The notes: generated by a model from the sequence alone, not told the origin. Positions 42,108 through 52,834 are shown, numbered from the stretch's first letter. The stretch is 64,000 bases of DNA from Allomyces arbusculus (GCA_027604705.1 JADHYV010000051.1:1-64000); one strand, 5' to 3'. Numbers and translations are program-made.

Positions 42108-44171
42108 ATGATGATGGCTGCCGCGACCGACAAGCGCGCGTCGGTCGACGACTTTGGCCCGTTTGCCGCGCCACCACCGCCCTCGATGCGCGGCGCCGCG
42201 CGCACGAACCCGGCCACGACCTCGCAGCCGGCATCGCGGTTTGCACGCAACGACGCGGCCGCGCCGGCGACGGTCCTGCCGCCCATGCTGACGCGGACCA
42301 CGCTGCTCTCGCCCGCGGACGTGCTGCAGCTTATGGGCGCGCTGGACGCGTCCGCTGTCAACGATACGACGACACGGACCGCACCACGCGCGACGGCGAC
42401 AACGACGCCCCCGCCGGGTGCAACACGCTTGCCAGTGACACTGCCATGCCAAGCGCTGCCGACGCATGCGGTGAACCCTGCCGCTGCTGGCGCTGAGCAC
42501 CAACGGGACCCGTTGGGCGGACACCATCGGGGGCCGGTCTTGCCGCCACCCGTCGTCTCCAAGGCGACGCTCGCAGCTGCATCCTTGCCGACACCCTGCC
42601 CTGCTGCTGCCGTGATGCCGCCATTGGTTGCTACGACACCTGCAGCGACTCCCATGCTGCCCCCACCATTGCTCCCATCCCCCGCATCTACGTCGCCCGC
42701 CGGGTCTCCTGCCCCCGTTCCCGCAAGCGTGCACGCGGTACCGTCCACGTCGTCGGCAGCACCGACACTGATCGACCTCTCGCTCGAGCTCTCGCCGAGC
42801 GCGCCACCGGTCGCGGTACTGGTCCCGGTGGCGCGCACACGCACGTCGCCCGTGCCGCAAAACGCCGTTGTGTCGCCTGCCGCTGTTGCCATTCAGGCGG
42901 CCGCTGCCGCGCCCGTTCCGTCCGTCTCCGCCGCGCTGCAGGCCGTCGAACCCGTTCCAACTGCACCTGCTGTTCCATCGACTTCCGTTGCACCTGTACC
43001 TCCGGCCCCGACCGCTGATACGACGCAGTACCCGCACGACGAACTGCATGAAGATGACGCGGCCGACGCGCTCGGCCATGCGCTCGCCGTCTCGGCCGAC
43101 ACGGCGCACGTCCCGATCCCGCTCGCCGTTGACGGACACCTGGTTCTCGCCCTGCAGCTGTCCAACGACTACATTGACATGTACTCGCGTGCCGCACGCA
43201 CCGCACGGCGTGCAGTCCCGCCCGCGGACCTCGTAGTTGTCGTGGATGAAGACGACGGCGTGCTGGTGGTCAAATGCGCCGCGGCCCGGCCACGGGCGCG
43301 AATGGCCGCGTTCTTGTCAATGGCATTACAGGCCCTCCTCGCGACCACGCCCGCGGCGAGGGCACAGGCGGGGTCCCCAAACGGCAGCGTGCGCGCGCCG
43401 AGTGTCCGGTCCCCGACGACGACAGTGCCGCCGCGCGCGCGGAGTATCGCGGCGTCGGTCAAGTCGGCGCGGTCGGTCGCGAGCACGCGGTCCGACGCGC
43501 CTGCCGCCGCGAAAGCCGAAGCCGACGACGACAGCGATTCCGATGACGACAACGTGCCCCTCCACCGCGCAGCGCTTCTTCCCGCAGCCCCGCTCTCTGC
43601 GCCACCCGCGCGCCTGCCGGGCATCGCGCCGCGACCGGTACCTGCCACGGCGGCGGGTGCACCACGGGCGCAGTCACTGATCATGCCGCGTGCTCCACCC
43701 GCAGCCGCGTCGGCGGCTGCGCCGGCGCCCCCCATGACGTGGCCGCGGCAAGGCGCGACGGATGCGGATGGAGTGCGCCGGCGGACGAGCGCGCTGCAGT
43801 TGCCGGTGCTTCCGGCGCAGCTGCTCGAGCACTGGCCGCCGTACCGCGACGGCGCCAGCGGGAGTGGGAGTGGGTTGCCGTCCCCCGCGCCGCCGGTTGG
43901 TGCGGGGCCCGCACTGCCCAAGCCGATTTTGATGATTCCCGAGGGCGAGGATGATAACGATAGCAGTGTACTTAGGGGTGCACCGTGCGCATTGCCCTCG
44001 GCGACCGGATGGAGTGGAGGGGCAGTGGGCAGCACGGCGGCAGGAGGGGGCGCGCGGGTGGCGGCATTCCCGCCGCCCCCACCGGCGCCGACGGTCGCCA
44101 AAGGCATGGCCGCGTCGCCGACGCGCGACTCGGGCGTGTGGGGCGAGAGTGCGGCGCGGTTGGGGTTGTAG
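42108..44171 (+). CDS. Large Ala/Pro/Thr-rich protein of unknown function
   Basis: Single open frame of 687 residues from the first of three adjacent ATGs (MMMAAATDKRASVDDFGPF). Most of it is Ala/Pro/Thr/Val-rich and predicted disordered. A more ordered block at about residues 315-430 contains DALGHALAVSADTAHVPI, VDGHLVLALQLSNDYIDMYS and a strand-like DLVVVVDEDDGVLVVKCAAA, then RARMAAFLSMALQALLA. Acidic DDDSDSDDDN and basic Arg segments follow. No signal peptide or membrane span is seen. No family recognised. The sustained strong codon bias and the ordered block argue for a real gene rather than a chance frame, but an upstream exon or alternative splicing cannot be ruled out. Confidence 0.55.
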   Translation: MMMAAATDKRASVDDFGPFAAPPPPSMRGAARTNPATTSQPASRFARNDAAAPATVLPPMLTRTTLLSPADVLQLMGALDASAVNDTTTRTAPRATATTTPPPGATRLPVTLPCQALPTHAVNPAAAGAEHQRDPLGGHHRGPVLPPPVVSKATLAAASLPTPCPAAAVMPPLVATTPAATPMLPPPLLPSPASTSPAGSPAPVPASVHAVPSTSSAAPTLIDLSLELSPSAPPVAVLVPVARTRTSPVPQNAVVSPAAVAIQAAAAAPVPSVSAALQAVEPVPTAPAVPSTSVAPVPPAPTADTTQYPHDELHEDDAADALGHALAVSADTAHVPIPLAVDGHLVLALQLSNDYIDMYSRAARTARRAVPPADLVVVVDEDDGVLVVKCAAARPRARMAAFLSMALQALLATTPAARAQAGSPNGSVRAPSVRSPTTTVPPRARSIAASVKSARSVASTRSDAPAAAKAEADDDSDSDDDNVPLHRAALLPAAPLSAPPARLPGIAPRPVPATAAGAPRAQSLIMPRAPPAAASAAAPAPPMTWPRQGATDADGVRRRTSALQLPVLPAQLLEHWPPYRDGASGSGSGLPSPAPPVGAGPALPKPILMIPEGEDDNDSSVLRGAPCALPSATGWSGGAVGSTAAGGGARVAAFPPPPPAPTVAKGMAASPTRDSGVWGESAARLGL

Positions 44172-44391
44172 AGGACCGGGACGGTGATAGTTTTGGGTTT
44201 AGAGCGCGAAGAGGAGACCACGAACATAAAACCAATACCCTGCACATCACCGCAGGTCACGTGCGGCCGTTGAAACGGCAACGACGCGTGGTTGGGCCCA
44301 GCGTTGCACAAAGGCCATCTTGGCTTCCGGTCGCGCCGAGTCGCCGACCACCACAGTCCACCGCCACAGCACCGGGCTCACGACGGCGACT

Positions 44392-44426
<35 letters not shown>

Positions 44427-44818
44427 CGCGACGCCTACGACACCCTCACACTGCCGGCAACTGACCAGCTGGCCTGCAATCCGCCAAGTTCTCTGCGACG
44501 CCAGCGCAAATTGCCCCCGCGTCCCGCCAACCAACCGCATCGGCGTCGGCACGACTCCCTCTATCCTCGGCTCTTGAGCTCCATCACGACGACCCTCAAG
44601 CCATCAGTGTCTCCGTGCCATTCGTGGTACGTGCCCTGCCGCGTGCCCACGCCAAGCGACCGGCCGGTCCGACGCCCGTGTGTTGCTGTCGTCAGTTCGT
44701 CAGCAACAACCAGCCCTCGCCGCGCATCGCCACCGGTCGGCCCAGACTGAAGACATAATTCCCTGACCTGACCGTTACTGGCCCTCCCTCCAGACTCGGC
44801 TCCACCACTACCGCCACC
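44172..44818. repeat. Spacer with an ACG trinucleotide repeat
   Basis: 650 bp between two plus-strand genes. It contains an uninterrupted (ACG)n run of about ten units at 44393-44424. No gene recognised. Confidence 0.55.
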
Positions 44819-47366
44819 ATGTCGACCGTCTCGACCACCTCAACCGCCTCGTCCTCCTCCGCCGCGCCGCCACCGCCGAGGCGCGGCCCGCCAGCGCACC
44901 TGTCTGTCCCCGCGGCCGGCGCGCTCATTTCCCCACCACCACGCTCCCCGTCGCTGACCGTCGCCAAGCAAGCCATGTACCGCGCGGCGCACGCGGCCGA
45001 TGCAGCCGCGCCTCCACCCGTCGACTCCGATATTCCGTTTGCCCCACCCGCCGTCTTGGCTGACACGGGTGCGATTTCGCTCGCCGAGTTCCGTCGCGAG
45101 GACCGCGCCCCGCGGCGCATGCGCCGGACGCTGGTCGCGCTGCAAAAGTTGCAGGAGGCGTATACGCCCGGCGCGCGGTTGGCGCCGGTGAAGCCGCGGA
45201 AAGGTACGCACCGTGCGCCGGCGGTGGGGAGTGATGTGGTTTTGTGCGAGGCGTCTGACGGTGTTTTGCGCAAATCCAGAGAAGAAGGGCACGCTGGACG
45301 GGTCCGGCGCGATGAATAAGTTGACCAACTTGCTTGGCAAGAAGAAAGGGCGGCAACGGACGACGGCCGGTACGTACCGTATCGCGTGCGAGCGTGCCGA
45401 CGCGCTTCGGTGAGGGATGGCGGATTTCTCTTGCTCACGCCCGTCCTTCTCCATCGCCTCCAGGCCTGCTCCACCTGACGCGCATGGCCATTCTCGAAGA
45501 CCGCGAAGACATGGCCATCTCGTTCCTCGATCAAGTGCCGTCGGCCACGATTCGCAAAAAGCGCGTCGATGACATCAACCATCTGTTCCTCTACGCTGTC
45601 GCGAAACGCATGGAACGGCTCGCGCTGAAAATGTACGAAAAGGGGTACCCGCCCGACGTAAACGCGCCAATTCTCGTGCCCAACGTCGCCAAGGGCGAAA
45701 TTCCGAAACTGGCCTTCCCGTCGTTCTTCCTGCTCGTCGTGGCCTTTGGTCTGCCGAACTTGGCCATGGCCATGGTCAAGCGCGCTCAGCTCGCGCAGGC
45801 GTGGTACGGGCTGACTCCACTCCTCGTCGCGTGCGCGATCCCGGGCCCCGGCGCGGTCCCGCTCGTCGCGCAACTGCTGAGCCACGGCGCGAATCCGACG
45901 ACGGGGATTCCCGTCGACCAGTACCTCGTGCACAAGCGGCTCCGGCCGCGGCCGCCCGCCGTGCGCCGTGCGATGACCCCGTCGTCGACGGGAACCAGCG
46001 GCGGTGTGCCGGGGACGCCCTTATCGACCACGTTCTCATTCCCGCCGCGGTCGTCGCCGCCGCCGATGCACGCAGCGAACGGGGGCGTCCGTGGACTCGA
46101 GGGGTACGCGAGCACTGCGTCGTCGGCGCCCGTCGCGCAGGCGTTTTTTGGGACAACGACGTATGTCCCGGATCCGGTGCGGCTCGCGGCGTGGGTGAAG
46201 GGCCGCGCGGTCGTGCCGCTGGATGTGGCGGCCGTCTCGGAGCACTTGGAGGTCGCGAATTTGCTGCTGCGGCGGTTGGAGAAGCGCGCGGTCAGGGAAG
46301 CGCTGTTTTGTATGGTGCTGCAGCAGAATGTGGCGGTTACCATGGCGCTGTGGCAAGCGGGCGCGGATATCGAGCAGCGCGATTGGGGGTACGTGGTTAT
46401 TTTGCGGGTTGGTTTGGTGTGGAGAGGGGGGAGGAGGATGGTTGGCTGATGTTTCGCGACGCGATGTAGGAACTTGACCGGCCTGCACATTGCCGCGCGC
46501 CTGGGACACTTTGACCTCGCGTACCTCTACCTCGAAACGGGACTCGACCCGAACTTGCCGGGCGAGAACGGCTGGTACGCTCCTCACGAACCAATTCAAC
46601 GTGACCATGCCCCTCACCGACCCTGTTCTTCGCTATCAGGACTCCATTGCACGAGGCTGTCTCGCAGCGCCACCGCGACGTCGCGCGCCTGCTCGTGCGG
46701 CGCGGCGCGCGCGCGACCGTTGTGACCCCGCAGGGTGAGACCGCCGCGGACCTCGGCCGGCGCGCTGGCATGCTCGCGTCCGACATTACCGATTTCCTGA
46801 CCGCTAATGCGTCGCCCGACGACGTGCACCGCGAGCACGCCATCGCGCAGCGGATCCAGATCGCAGCGTCGCGCGCCGCGTCCTCGTCGTCCTCCTCGGT
46901 CCCACCGCCACCTGTGCCGCTGCACCGCACCGACACCGCGGGCAGCGAGTATTACTCGGCACCCAAACGGTCGACGTCAATTCGTCGCCGCGCCGACTCG
47001 ATGCCCACTTCCGGCGCGGCAGCAGCGGCAGCGGCGGGACCATCGCCGCACCATGGCGGCGCGACGACGGGAGTGACACCGACGACCGTGACCGTCCGCG
47101 GGCACGCGTACCCGGCCCCACCCACCCCGGCCGTGGTCCCACCGCCTGTTCCACCGCTCGACGGGATGCCCGCGCACGCGAAACGCAAGGGCCGGTCACG
47201 CACGCTCGACAAGTTCACGGCACTACGACAGAGTATTTTCTCGAGCGGGACCAGCACACCGCCGCCGTCTGCGATCGTGCACGGCGGATCGAATGGGAGT
47301 TTGCCAACGACGGGCGCGACCGCCGTGCCGGGCGTCCGTGCACGGTCGGCGTCGTCGCGCAACTGA
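44819..47366 (+). CDS. Ankyrin-repeat protein with disordered C terminus
   Basis: Five exons: 44819-45203, 45280-45369, 45464-46388, 46470-46574 and 46640-47366, giving 743 residues, all junctions in phase. ATG context is CCGCCACCATG. The N-terminal 130 residues are Ser/Pro/Ala-rich, then a Lys-rich hinge (MNKLTNLLGKKKGRQ). The helical core reads MAILEDREDMAISFLDQVPS, DINHLFLYAVAKRMERLALK, FPSFFLLVVAFGLPNLAMAM, WYGLTPLLVACAIPG and further repeats. Late repeats are clear ankyrins: LTGLHIAARLGHFDLAYLYL and WTPLHEAVSQRHRDVARLLV. The last ~220 residues are Ser/Pro/Arg-rich. The arrangement recalls fungal Avo2-type TORC2 ankyrin proteins (WYGLTPLL... motif), but that is only a suggestion. Soluble, probably a scaffold. 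Confidence 0.85.
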
Positions 47367-47960
47367 CGCGAGGTGGCGGTCGCGGCGGTGGAGGTCGCGG
47401 TGCGGGTTGTTGGGACGGCGGGGGTGGGTGCCGACGCACCGCCCATGTCGCCGCCGCCGTTGCCGCCGAGGTCGCCGGTGCTGCCGCAGTCGCCGGTGCT
47501 GCCGCAGTCGCCGGCGCTGCCGCCGCGATCGCCGTTGCGGACGATGGCCGGCGAAGGTTGATGTACATAGGATATATACACGCAGACAGCCGTTATTTTG
47601 CGCTGATGTTACTGAGCGCGAGTGTGCGGGTTGGCCGCGACGACGCGGCGGGGTGGAGCGGAAGGGAGCGGCTGCGGACGCGATCAGAGCCGTTGCAACT
47701 TGCGCAACGACGTGAACCGCGCGTGGCAACGACGCGCCGCGACGTTGGCGTCAGGTTGGGCGTAAAATCACTGGGCGCGATGACGCTGAATGATTTCGGA
47801 GGCCGCATTACGGAACAAGCCGGGAAGCCGCTGACGGCACGTCACGTTACCGCGTCTCTGATGTGAATCATGCGAGCCGCACGCACCCTGCTGCACCCAT
47901 CGCCAAATCTGCACCAAAATGACTGGCAGCCGGCGCTGGTTGGTGCGGAGCACGCCGGTT
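47367..47960. repeat. Ankyrin gene 3' flank with 18-bp tandem repeat
   Basis: Just past the stop codon, 47460-47535 holds about four copies of an 18-bp unit (TGCTGCCGCAGTCGCCGG, imperfect outer copies). It would read P-Q-S-P-V-L if translated, but lies after the stop in another frame. The rest has no recognisable gene. Confidence 0.6.
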
Positions 47961-47974
47961 CCGCGCCCTGGGCT

Positions 47975-48065
47975 GGTCTGCAGGCCTGGTCTGCAGGCCG
48001 CGAGACGCGCTCCGCCGCGGTTCGGCTTGCCAAAACCGAGCCGGGTTGGCGGTGGCCTGCAGACC
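47975..48065 (+). promoter_or_regulatory. Three copies of a 12-mer upstream of isocitrate lyase
   Basis: GGTCTGCAGGCC occurs at 47975-47986 and 47988-47999, and its reverse complement GGCCTGCAGACC at 48054-48065. They lie 59-149 bp upstream of the TATA box of the isocitrate lyase gene. The triplication with one inverted copy is typical of activator binding sites. Which factor binds is unknown. Confidence 0.45.
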
Positions 48066-48123
48066 TTTGGCAGCATGGCCCCCCCCACCCCGCCCGCTTT
48101 GAAATTTGGCGGCGTGCGCGCCG

Positions 48124-48130
48124 TATAAAA
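48124..48130 (+). promoter_or_regulatory. TATA box of isocitrate lyase
   Basis: TATAAAA in GC-rich surroundings, 95 bp upstream of the ATG at 48225. Strong TATA elements are usual for highly inducible genes such as glyoxylate-cycle enzymes. Confidence 0.7.
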
Positions 48131-48224
48131 GGGCCGGGACCCGACGCGTGCTCGCGCTCTTCTCTCCCCGGGGACTCGCTTCGCTACCAAACCGACTTCC
48201 ACGACTCCAACCCAACCTACCACC

Positions 48225-50181
48225 ATGTCGCTGTCACAGGCCTACATCAACGAGGAGGGTCCGTGGTTTGCACGCCCGCCGGCTCACGCTCGCGCCCACC
48301 CGACCATGACCGACCATGACCGAGCCCGTACGACCGACTGCACCGCGCCGAGTGTGCCGCTGCCAGCGCGCGAGCACGCGCACGACGCTGTCCGCCGCGC
48401 TCGCTGCCAATCTGGTCGGCTGGTATTGCTCGGTCGGTTGGTCGGTCGGTCGGTCGGTCGGTCGGTCGGACTCGGACTGGAACCGGAACCGCGAACGCCG
48501 CCCCATTGTCCATATCGTTCGCCCATCTGACGCCCCCTCTCTCCTCTCCCCTCTCCCATGATCACTATTAGAGCGCCGCTTCCAGGAGGAGGTTGCTGCC
48601 GTCAAGAAGTGGTGGTCGTCGCCGCGCTTTGCGCGCACGACGCGCCCCTACACGGCCGAGGACGTCGTTGCCAAGCGCGGCACGATCCACGTCGAGTACC
48701 CGTCGAACCAGATGGCCAAGAAGCTGTGGGCGCTCCTGCAGAACCACAAGCGCAACGGCACGGCCTCGCACACGTTTGGCGCACTCGACCCGATTCAGGT
48801 TGCGCAAATGGCCAAGTACCTCGAGACCGTCTACGTCTCGGGCTGGCAGTGCTCGTCGACGGCGTCGACGTCGAACGAGCCCGGTCCGGATCTTGCCGAC
48901 TACCCGATGGACACGGTGCCCAACAAGGTCGACCACCTGTTCCGCGCCCAGCTCTTCCATGACCGCAAGCAGCGGTCGCAGCGCCTGAACGCGCCCAAGG
49001 CGCAGCGCGCCAACGAGCCGGCCATCGACTTCCTGCGCCCGATTATTGCCGACGGCGACACGGGCCACGGCGGTATCACGGCCAACATGAAGCTCGCCAA
49101 GATGTTTGTCGAGCGCGGCGCTGCTGGTGTCCACATCGAGGACCAGTCGCCGGGCACCAAGAAGTGCGGCCACATGGCCGGCAAGGTGCTTGTGCCCATT
49201 TCGGAGCACATCAACCGCCTGATTGCCATGCGCCTGCAGTTCGACATTATGGGCACCGACACGCTCCTCGTTGCGCGTACCGACGCCGAGGCGGCCACGC
49301 TGCTGTCCAACAACATCGACCCGCGCGACCATCAGTTCATTCTGGGTTGCTCGAACCCGGCGCTCAAGGGCAAGTCGCTCGTCGAGCTCATGGACGAGGC
49401 GCAGCGTGCCGGCAAGCACGGTGCTGCGCTCGCGCAGGTCGAGTCCGACTGGGTGGAGCGCGCGCAGCTCAAGACCTACACCGAGGCGGTCGTTGACGCG
49501 ATCAAGGCGTCGTCGCGCGCCGACAAGGCGCAGCTGATTGCGGCCTTCACCAAGAAGACGAAGGGTGTCTCCAACTCGGAGGCGCGCGCTGCCGCCAAGG
49601 CCATTGGCTTTGGCGACGTTTTCTGGTGCTGGGACCTGCCGCGTGTGCGCGAGGGCTTCTGGCGGTACCGCGGCGGCACCGCGGCGTGCGTCGTCCGCGC
49701 CATCGCCTACGCGCCCTACACGGACCTGATCTGGATGGAGACGGCCAAGCCGATTCTCGCGCAGGCGCGCGAGTTCTCGCAGGGCGTGCTCGCGGCCGAC
49801 CCGACGGTCATGCTCGCCTACAACCTGTCGCCGTCGTTCAACTGGGACGCCGCCGGTATGTCGGACGAGGACATGCGCACGTTCATTGTCAACCTCGGCA
49901 AGCTCGGGTTCACCTGGCAGTTCATCACGCTCGCCGGGTTCCACTGCGACGCCCTCGGCATCGACACGTTTGCCCGTGACTACGCCAAGCGCGGTATGCT
50001 CGCCTACGTGGAGGGCATTCAGCGCCAGGAGCGCGAGCGCGGCGTCGAGACGCTCGCGCACCAGAAGTGGTCGGGTGCGGGTTACGTCGACTCGATGATG
50101 ATGACCGTGCAGGGCGGTGTCTCGGCCACGGCCGCCATGGGCAAGGGTGTCACCGAGGACCAGTTCGGCAAGAAGCACTAA
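48225..50181 (+). CDS. ICL1: Isocitrate lyase
   Basis: Two exons: 48225-48258 ([11 protein letters not shown]) and 48572-50181, giving 547 residues, the fungal length. After the splice it reads [20 protein letters not shown], then [18 protein letters not shown]. The active-site signature [13 protein letters not shown] (Cys nucleophile in KKCGH) is intact, as are [43 protein letters not shown] and [20 protein letters not shown]. It splits isocitrate to glyoxylate and succinate, letting cells grow on acetate or fatty acids, and would be induced when glucose is absent. The C terminus is TEDQFGKKH, without a canonical SKL-type peroxisome signal. Codon bias is extreme, consistent with high expression. 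The 313-bp intron is unusually long for this window and carries a GGTC microsatellite. Confidence 0.97.
48430..48470 (+). repeat. (GGTC)n microsatellite in isocitrate lyase intron 1
   Basis: About nine near-perfect GGTC/CGGT units occupy the middle of the 48259-48571 intron. One GGTT variant interrupts the run near its start. Confidence 0.8.
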
Positions 50182-50667
50182 GTACAAGGTGTGGATGAAG
50201 AGGCGCATGGGTGCACGGCGCGTCAGACGCCGTTGGAAGCGTTCATGTGTCTCGGTCGGTAGTCGGTGTGGGTCGCGTTGGAGATGTGGTTTGGTGGCCG
50301 CATCGTCAGCGGATTTATATACATACATCCTTAGCTGTTTTGCGCTGAACACTTTCTGGCATGGAATCAGGGAGATGCGCCAGCCGTGGACAACTCACGA
50401 ACATCGAGTCCACATTCGAAACCTGTGATCATAAATACGTGAGGAAACGAATTGCAGTAACCATGCAAAACAAACGCAGCAAAACCTACGATTAAAGAAA
50501 CGCAGCAACACCCCGATCAGAAATGACGGATGAGCGGATCGCCAAGGGCAACTGCTGCTGCTCCAGCGCAGTTTCCTGCGAGAGAAATTGTGTCAGGTGT
50601 GAGCGAGCGGTGCAGATGCACGACGACTGAACTGTTGCACTTCACCATGTGAGGGTGACTAGGGCAT
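50182..50667. other. Isocitrate lyase 3' flank, entry to second island
   Basis: 3' untranslated region and lower-GC spacer. An ATTTATATACATACATCC stretch near 50311 could belong to the 3' end signal. No gene recognised. Confidence 0.4.
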
Positions 50668-51367
50668 TCACATCTCGAAGAACGCGTGATTCAAGTCAGA
50701 ATGCATCAATTGTAATTCCATGGAGCGTCTCCCAGCCAAAAACGTCACGCGGCCATACGCCCACTCCTCGAGCAGGTCGTTATACTTGCCGTGCCCATAC
50801 ATCACGAAGCGTGCGTGCGTCATGGCCTCGTCGCGCGTCATGACTGCATCGACCTGGTTGACAATCATGTTGACCACCTCGCACGGGGTCTGGCGTGGGA
50901 ACGCGCGCTGCTGTTCACTCGCCCACGCGTCAGCGACCCGATCGGCCTCATTTCGTGTCCATGGCCTCGGACGGCGCGTCAACTGCCGCTTAAGAGCGTC
51001 GTCCAGTTGTCGAGCATGACGTGAGAGGCGTCAGGGGCGGCCAGACGAGCGTGTGCTCGTACACGAGCAGGAACATGAACGGGTCGACAAGGCTGTGAAT
51101 CTGCTCGTTGTCCGGATGCCAGTCCTTGCGGTGTTCCGAGACGCTTTCGAGCAAGGTCTTAGCTTGGGCCATGAATGCCATGCGCACGTCCAACTGCACC
51201 TCGTCATCCGATGCAAAGACGTTATCGACGGCGGTAGCAGTCGGCTCGTTATCGGTCAGAAAATCGAGTTCATTATTCGCATATCGTAGGTTTCCGTCAG
51301 GCATGTTCCAATCGCAAGCAGTGTTCGTGATCCCAGCCATGCGCACAACACGAGTGTCTAAATCCAA
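50668..51367 (-). pseudogene. DUF4246 remnant, copy lacking its core
   Basis: On the minus strand an N-terminal part reads NNELDFLTDNEPTATAVDNV followed by HSLVDPFMFLLVYEHTLVWP. Shortly after comes a C-terminal part: EADRVADAWASEQQRAFPRQ, TPCEVVNMIVNQVDAVMTRD and WAYGRVTFLAGRRSMELQLM. The central DDDGK and oxygenase-like blocks present in intact members are absent between them, and a frame change separates the parts. It matches the plus-strand copies at 27.96-28.93 and 31.44 kb. Confidence 0.65.
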
Positions 51368-51399
51368 CCATTACCGTGCTCACTGGTCCATGTCGCGCA

Positions 51400-52420
51400 C
51401 GGGTGCGAGCATTGCAAAATGTGCATCTCCGCAGGAACTCGTGCTTGAGCTGCAGGGCGTCTTCGCGCGTCATGACCGCACCGACCTTGTTCACAATCAT
51501 ATCGATCACCTCGCGGGGAAACTTGGGCGAAGACGAGCGCGGAAGGCCAGCTTCGAGTCGGAAACATCTTCGAGATCGTAAAAGTAGAGCGCGGTAGCCA
51601 CAATCGCATCGCTCACCGTGTTATCAACACACCACCGCAAGTTACTACCGAAGAATGTAGGTATTACCGGCGTGAGGTGAATGCTGCTGATTTTGGTCAT
51701 GACCTTGAGTGTGCGCCCACGCAGCGACAATGAATGGCGTGCATGACGTGGACTTGGTCAGGGGCAGCGGGATTAGTGGCTCGCGATCGTCGACCCAACC
51801 ATTCATGACCAGGCATTCATGACCTGGAAAGCACTCGGTGCATCCTGGCTTCTTCAGGCAAATGCGAATACCACGAAAAGGGCGACAACACAATGCGCAG
51901 CGGGGCTGGGTCGCGCAATCGAGCCAGCACGCGCTCAAACAGCGAAAGTACAGGCTCAAACACCTGCGCGGGCAGCGGGTACAGTGCGCCCGGGTGCAAG
52001 TTGTTCACGTACGACAAAATCTTGACCTTGCCGTCATCGTCGACGACATATTCGGTCGGTAGCCACTGGCGCCCCGACATGAGATCTCACGGGATATCAA
52101 ACTTGCAGAAAAAGATGTCCATGAGTGGTGAATCAATAGCGGTACCGCCGCCCAAGAGCGTCGTCCAAGTTGTCCAGCGTAACCTTAGCAGCACCCTCGG
52201 TTAAAACGAGCGTGTGACGATAAACAAGCGGACACAGCATCGGGTCCTGGCCCTTGTGCTGGCCAGAAGCATGTTTGAAGCCGGTGACTTGTTGCAAGAG
52301 CGCTGCATGAATGGACCTCGGCCGCAAATTTGGTTCAAGTATCAGGCCCCTGCCAAAGGCGGGCTCAAGTGCAAAAGACAAAGCATGCAGTTGGTCTCGG
52401 TTTCGGTGTAACAAATGGAG
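51400..52420 (-). pseudogene. DUF4246 remnant, second tandem copy
   Basis: In order on the minus strand are QDPMLCPLVYRHTLVLTEGA with LDNLDDALG (52.2-52.3 kb), then LPTEYVVDDDGKVKILSYVN with NLHPGALYPLPAQVFEPVLS (about 51.95-52.07 kb). Next are KISSIHLTPVIPTFFG with DAIVATALYFYDLEDVS (about 51.57-51.7 kb), and finally PREVIDMIVNKVGAVMTRED (about 51.5 kb). This is the DUF4246 order, but the stretch between the Y-F-Y-D block and the PREVIDMIV block is missing and the parts are in different frames. It is the most complete of the minus-strand copies. Confidence 0.68.
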
Positions 52421-52479
52421 GACATTATTGCAAGCCTTTCGCGTTGATGAGCTGCGAGGACAGCGTTAAGTGAACCGGT

Positions 52480-52640
52480 TGCTACTTGCAAGCACCGGCA
52501 CCCTTTCAACACGGCAATCATACTCGTTCTCGAACCACTCGGCTTCGCACAGCGTCACGAATGTGTTGGCCTCGTCTAAAATCATATCCACCGGCTTTCA
52601 TGGGGTCTCAAGATCAAGTATGTGCGTGCCCGTGAAGCGT
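52480..52640 (-). pseudogene. Probable third DUF4246 C-terminal scrap
   Basis: The minus strand reads TPWKPVDMILDEANTFVTLC then EAEWFENEYDCRVERVP. It resembles the family's T-P-x-x-V-x-M-I-V-x-x-x-x-x-V-M-T-R-x-E-A block at the matching position of the adjacent copies. Short, so only moderately supported. Confidence 0.4.
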
Positions 52641-52834
52641 GTGGTTCCGCTTCGTCTATCCAGCCATACTAAGCCAGGCGATCATTCGCAACGTGAGGAA
52701 CTGTTCACCACTTATGTGCGTGGTGGTGATCATGTTCTTTGCATCTTTATTATTCTGATACGCGCAAGTGCGGCCAAGTCGCAAGCATGGGAACGGAAAT
52801 AGTTATTGCCACGATTTATCTGCCATCACACGGT

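Noticed and set aside
41855-43139. Long minus-strand frames opposite the low-complexity gene (Gly/Ala-rich, Arg/Gly-rich)
   Set aside because: They are what antisense of Ala/Pro/Thr-rich coding DNA yields; no motif and no start context.
48568-50352. 594-codon open frame antisense to isocitrate lyase
   Set aside because: It is the mirror of an extremely biased, conserved coding sequence on the plus strand; its Arg/His/Leu/Val-rich product has no domain.
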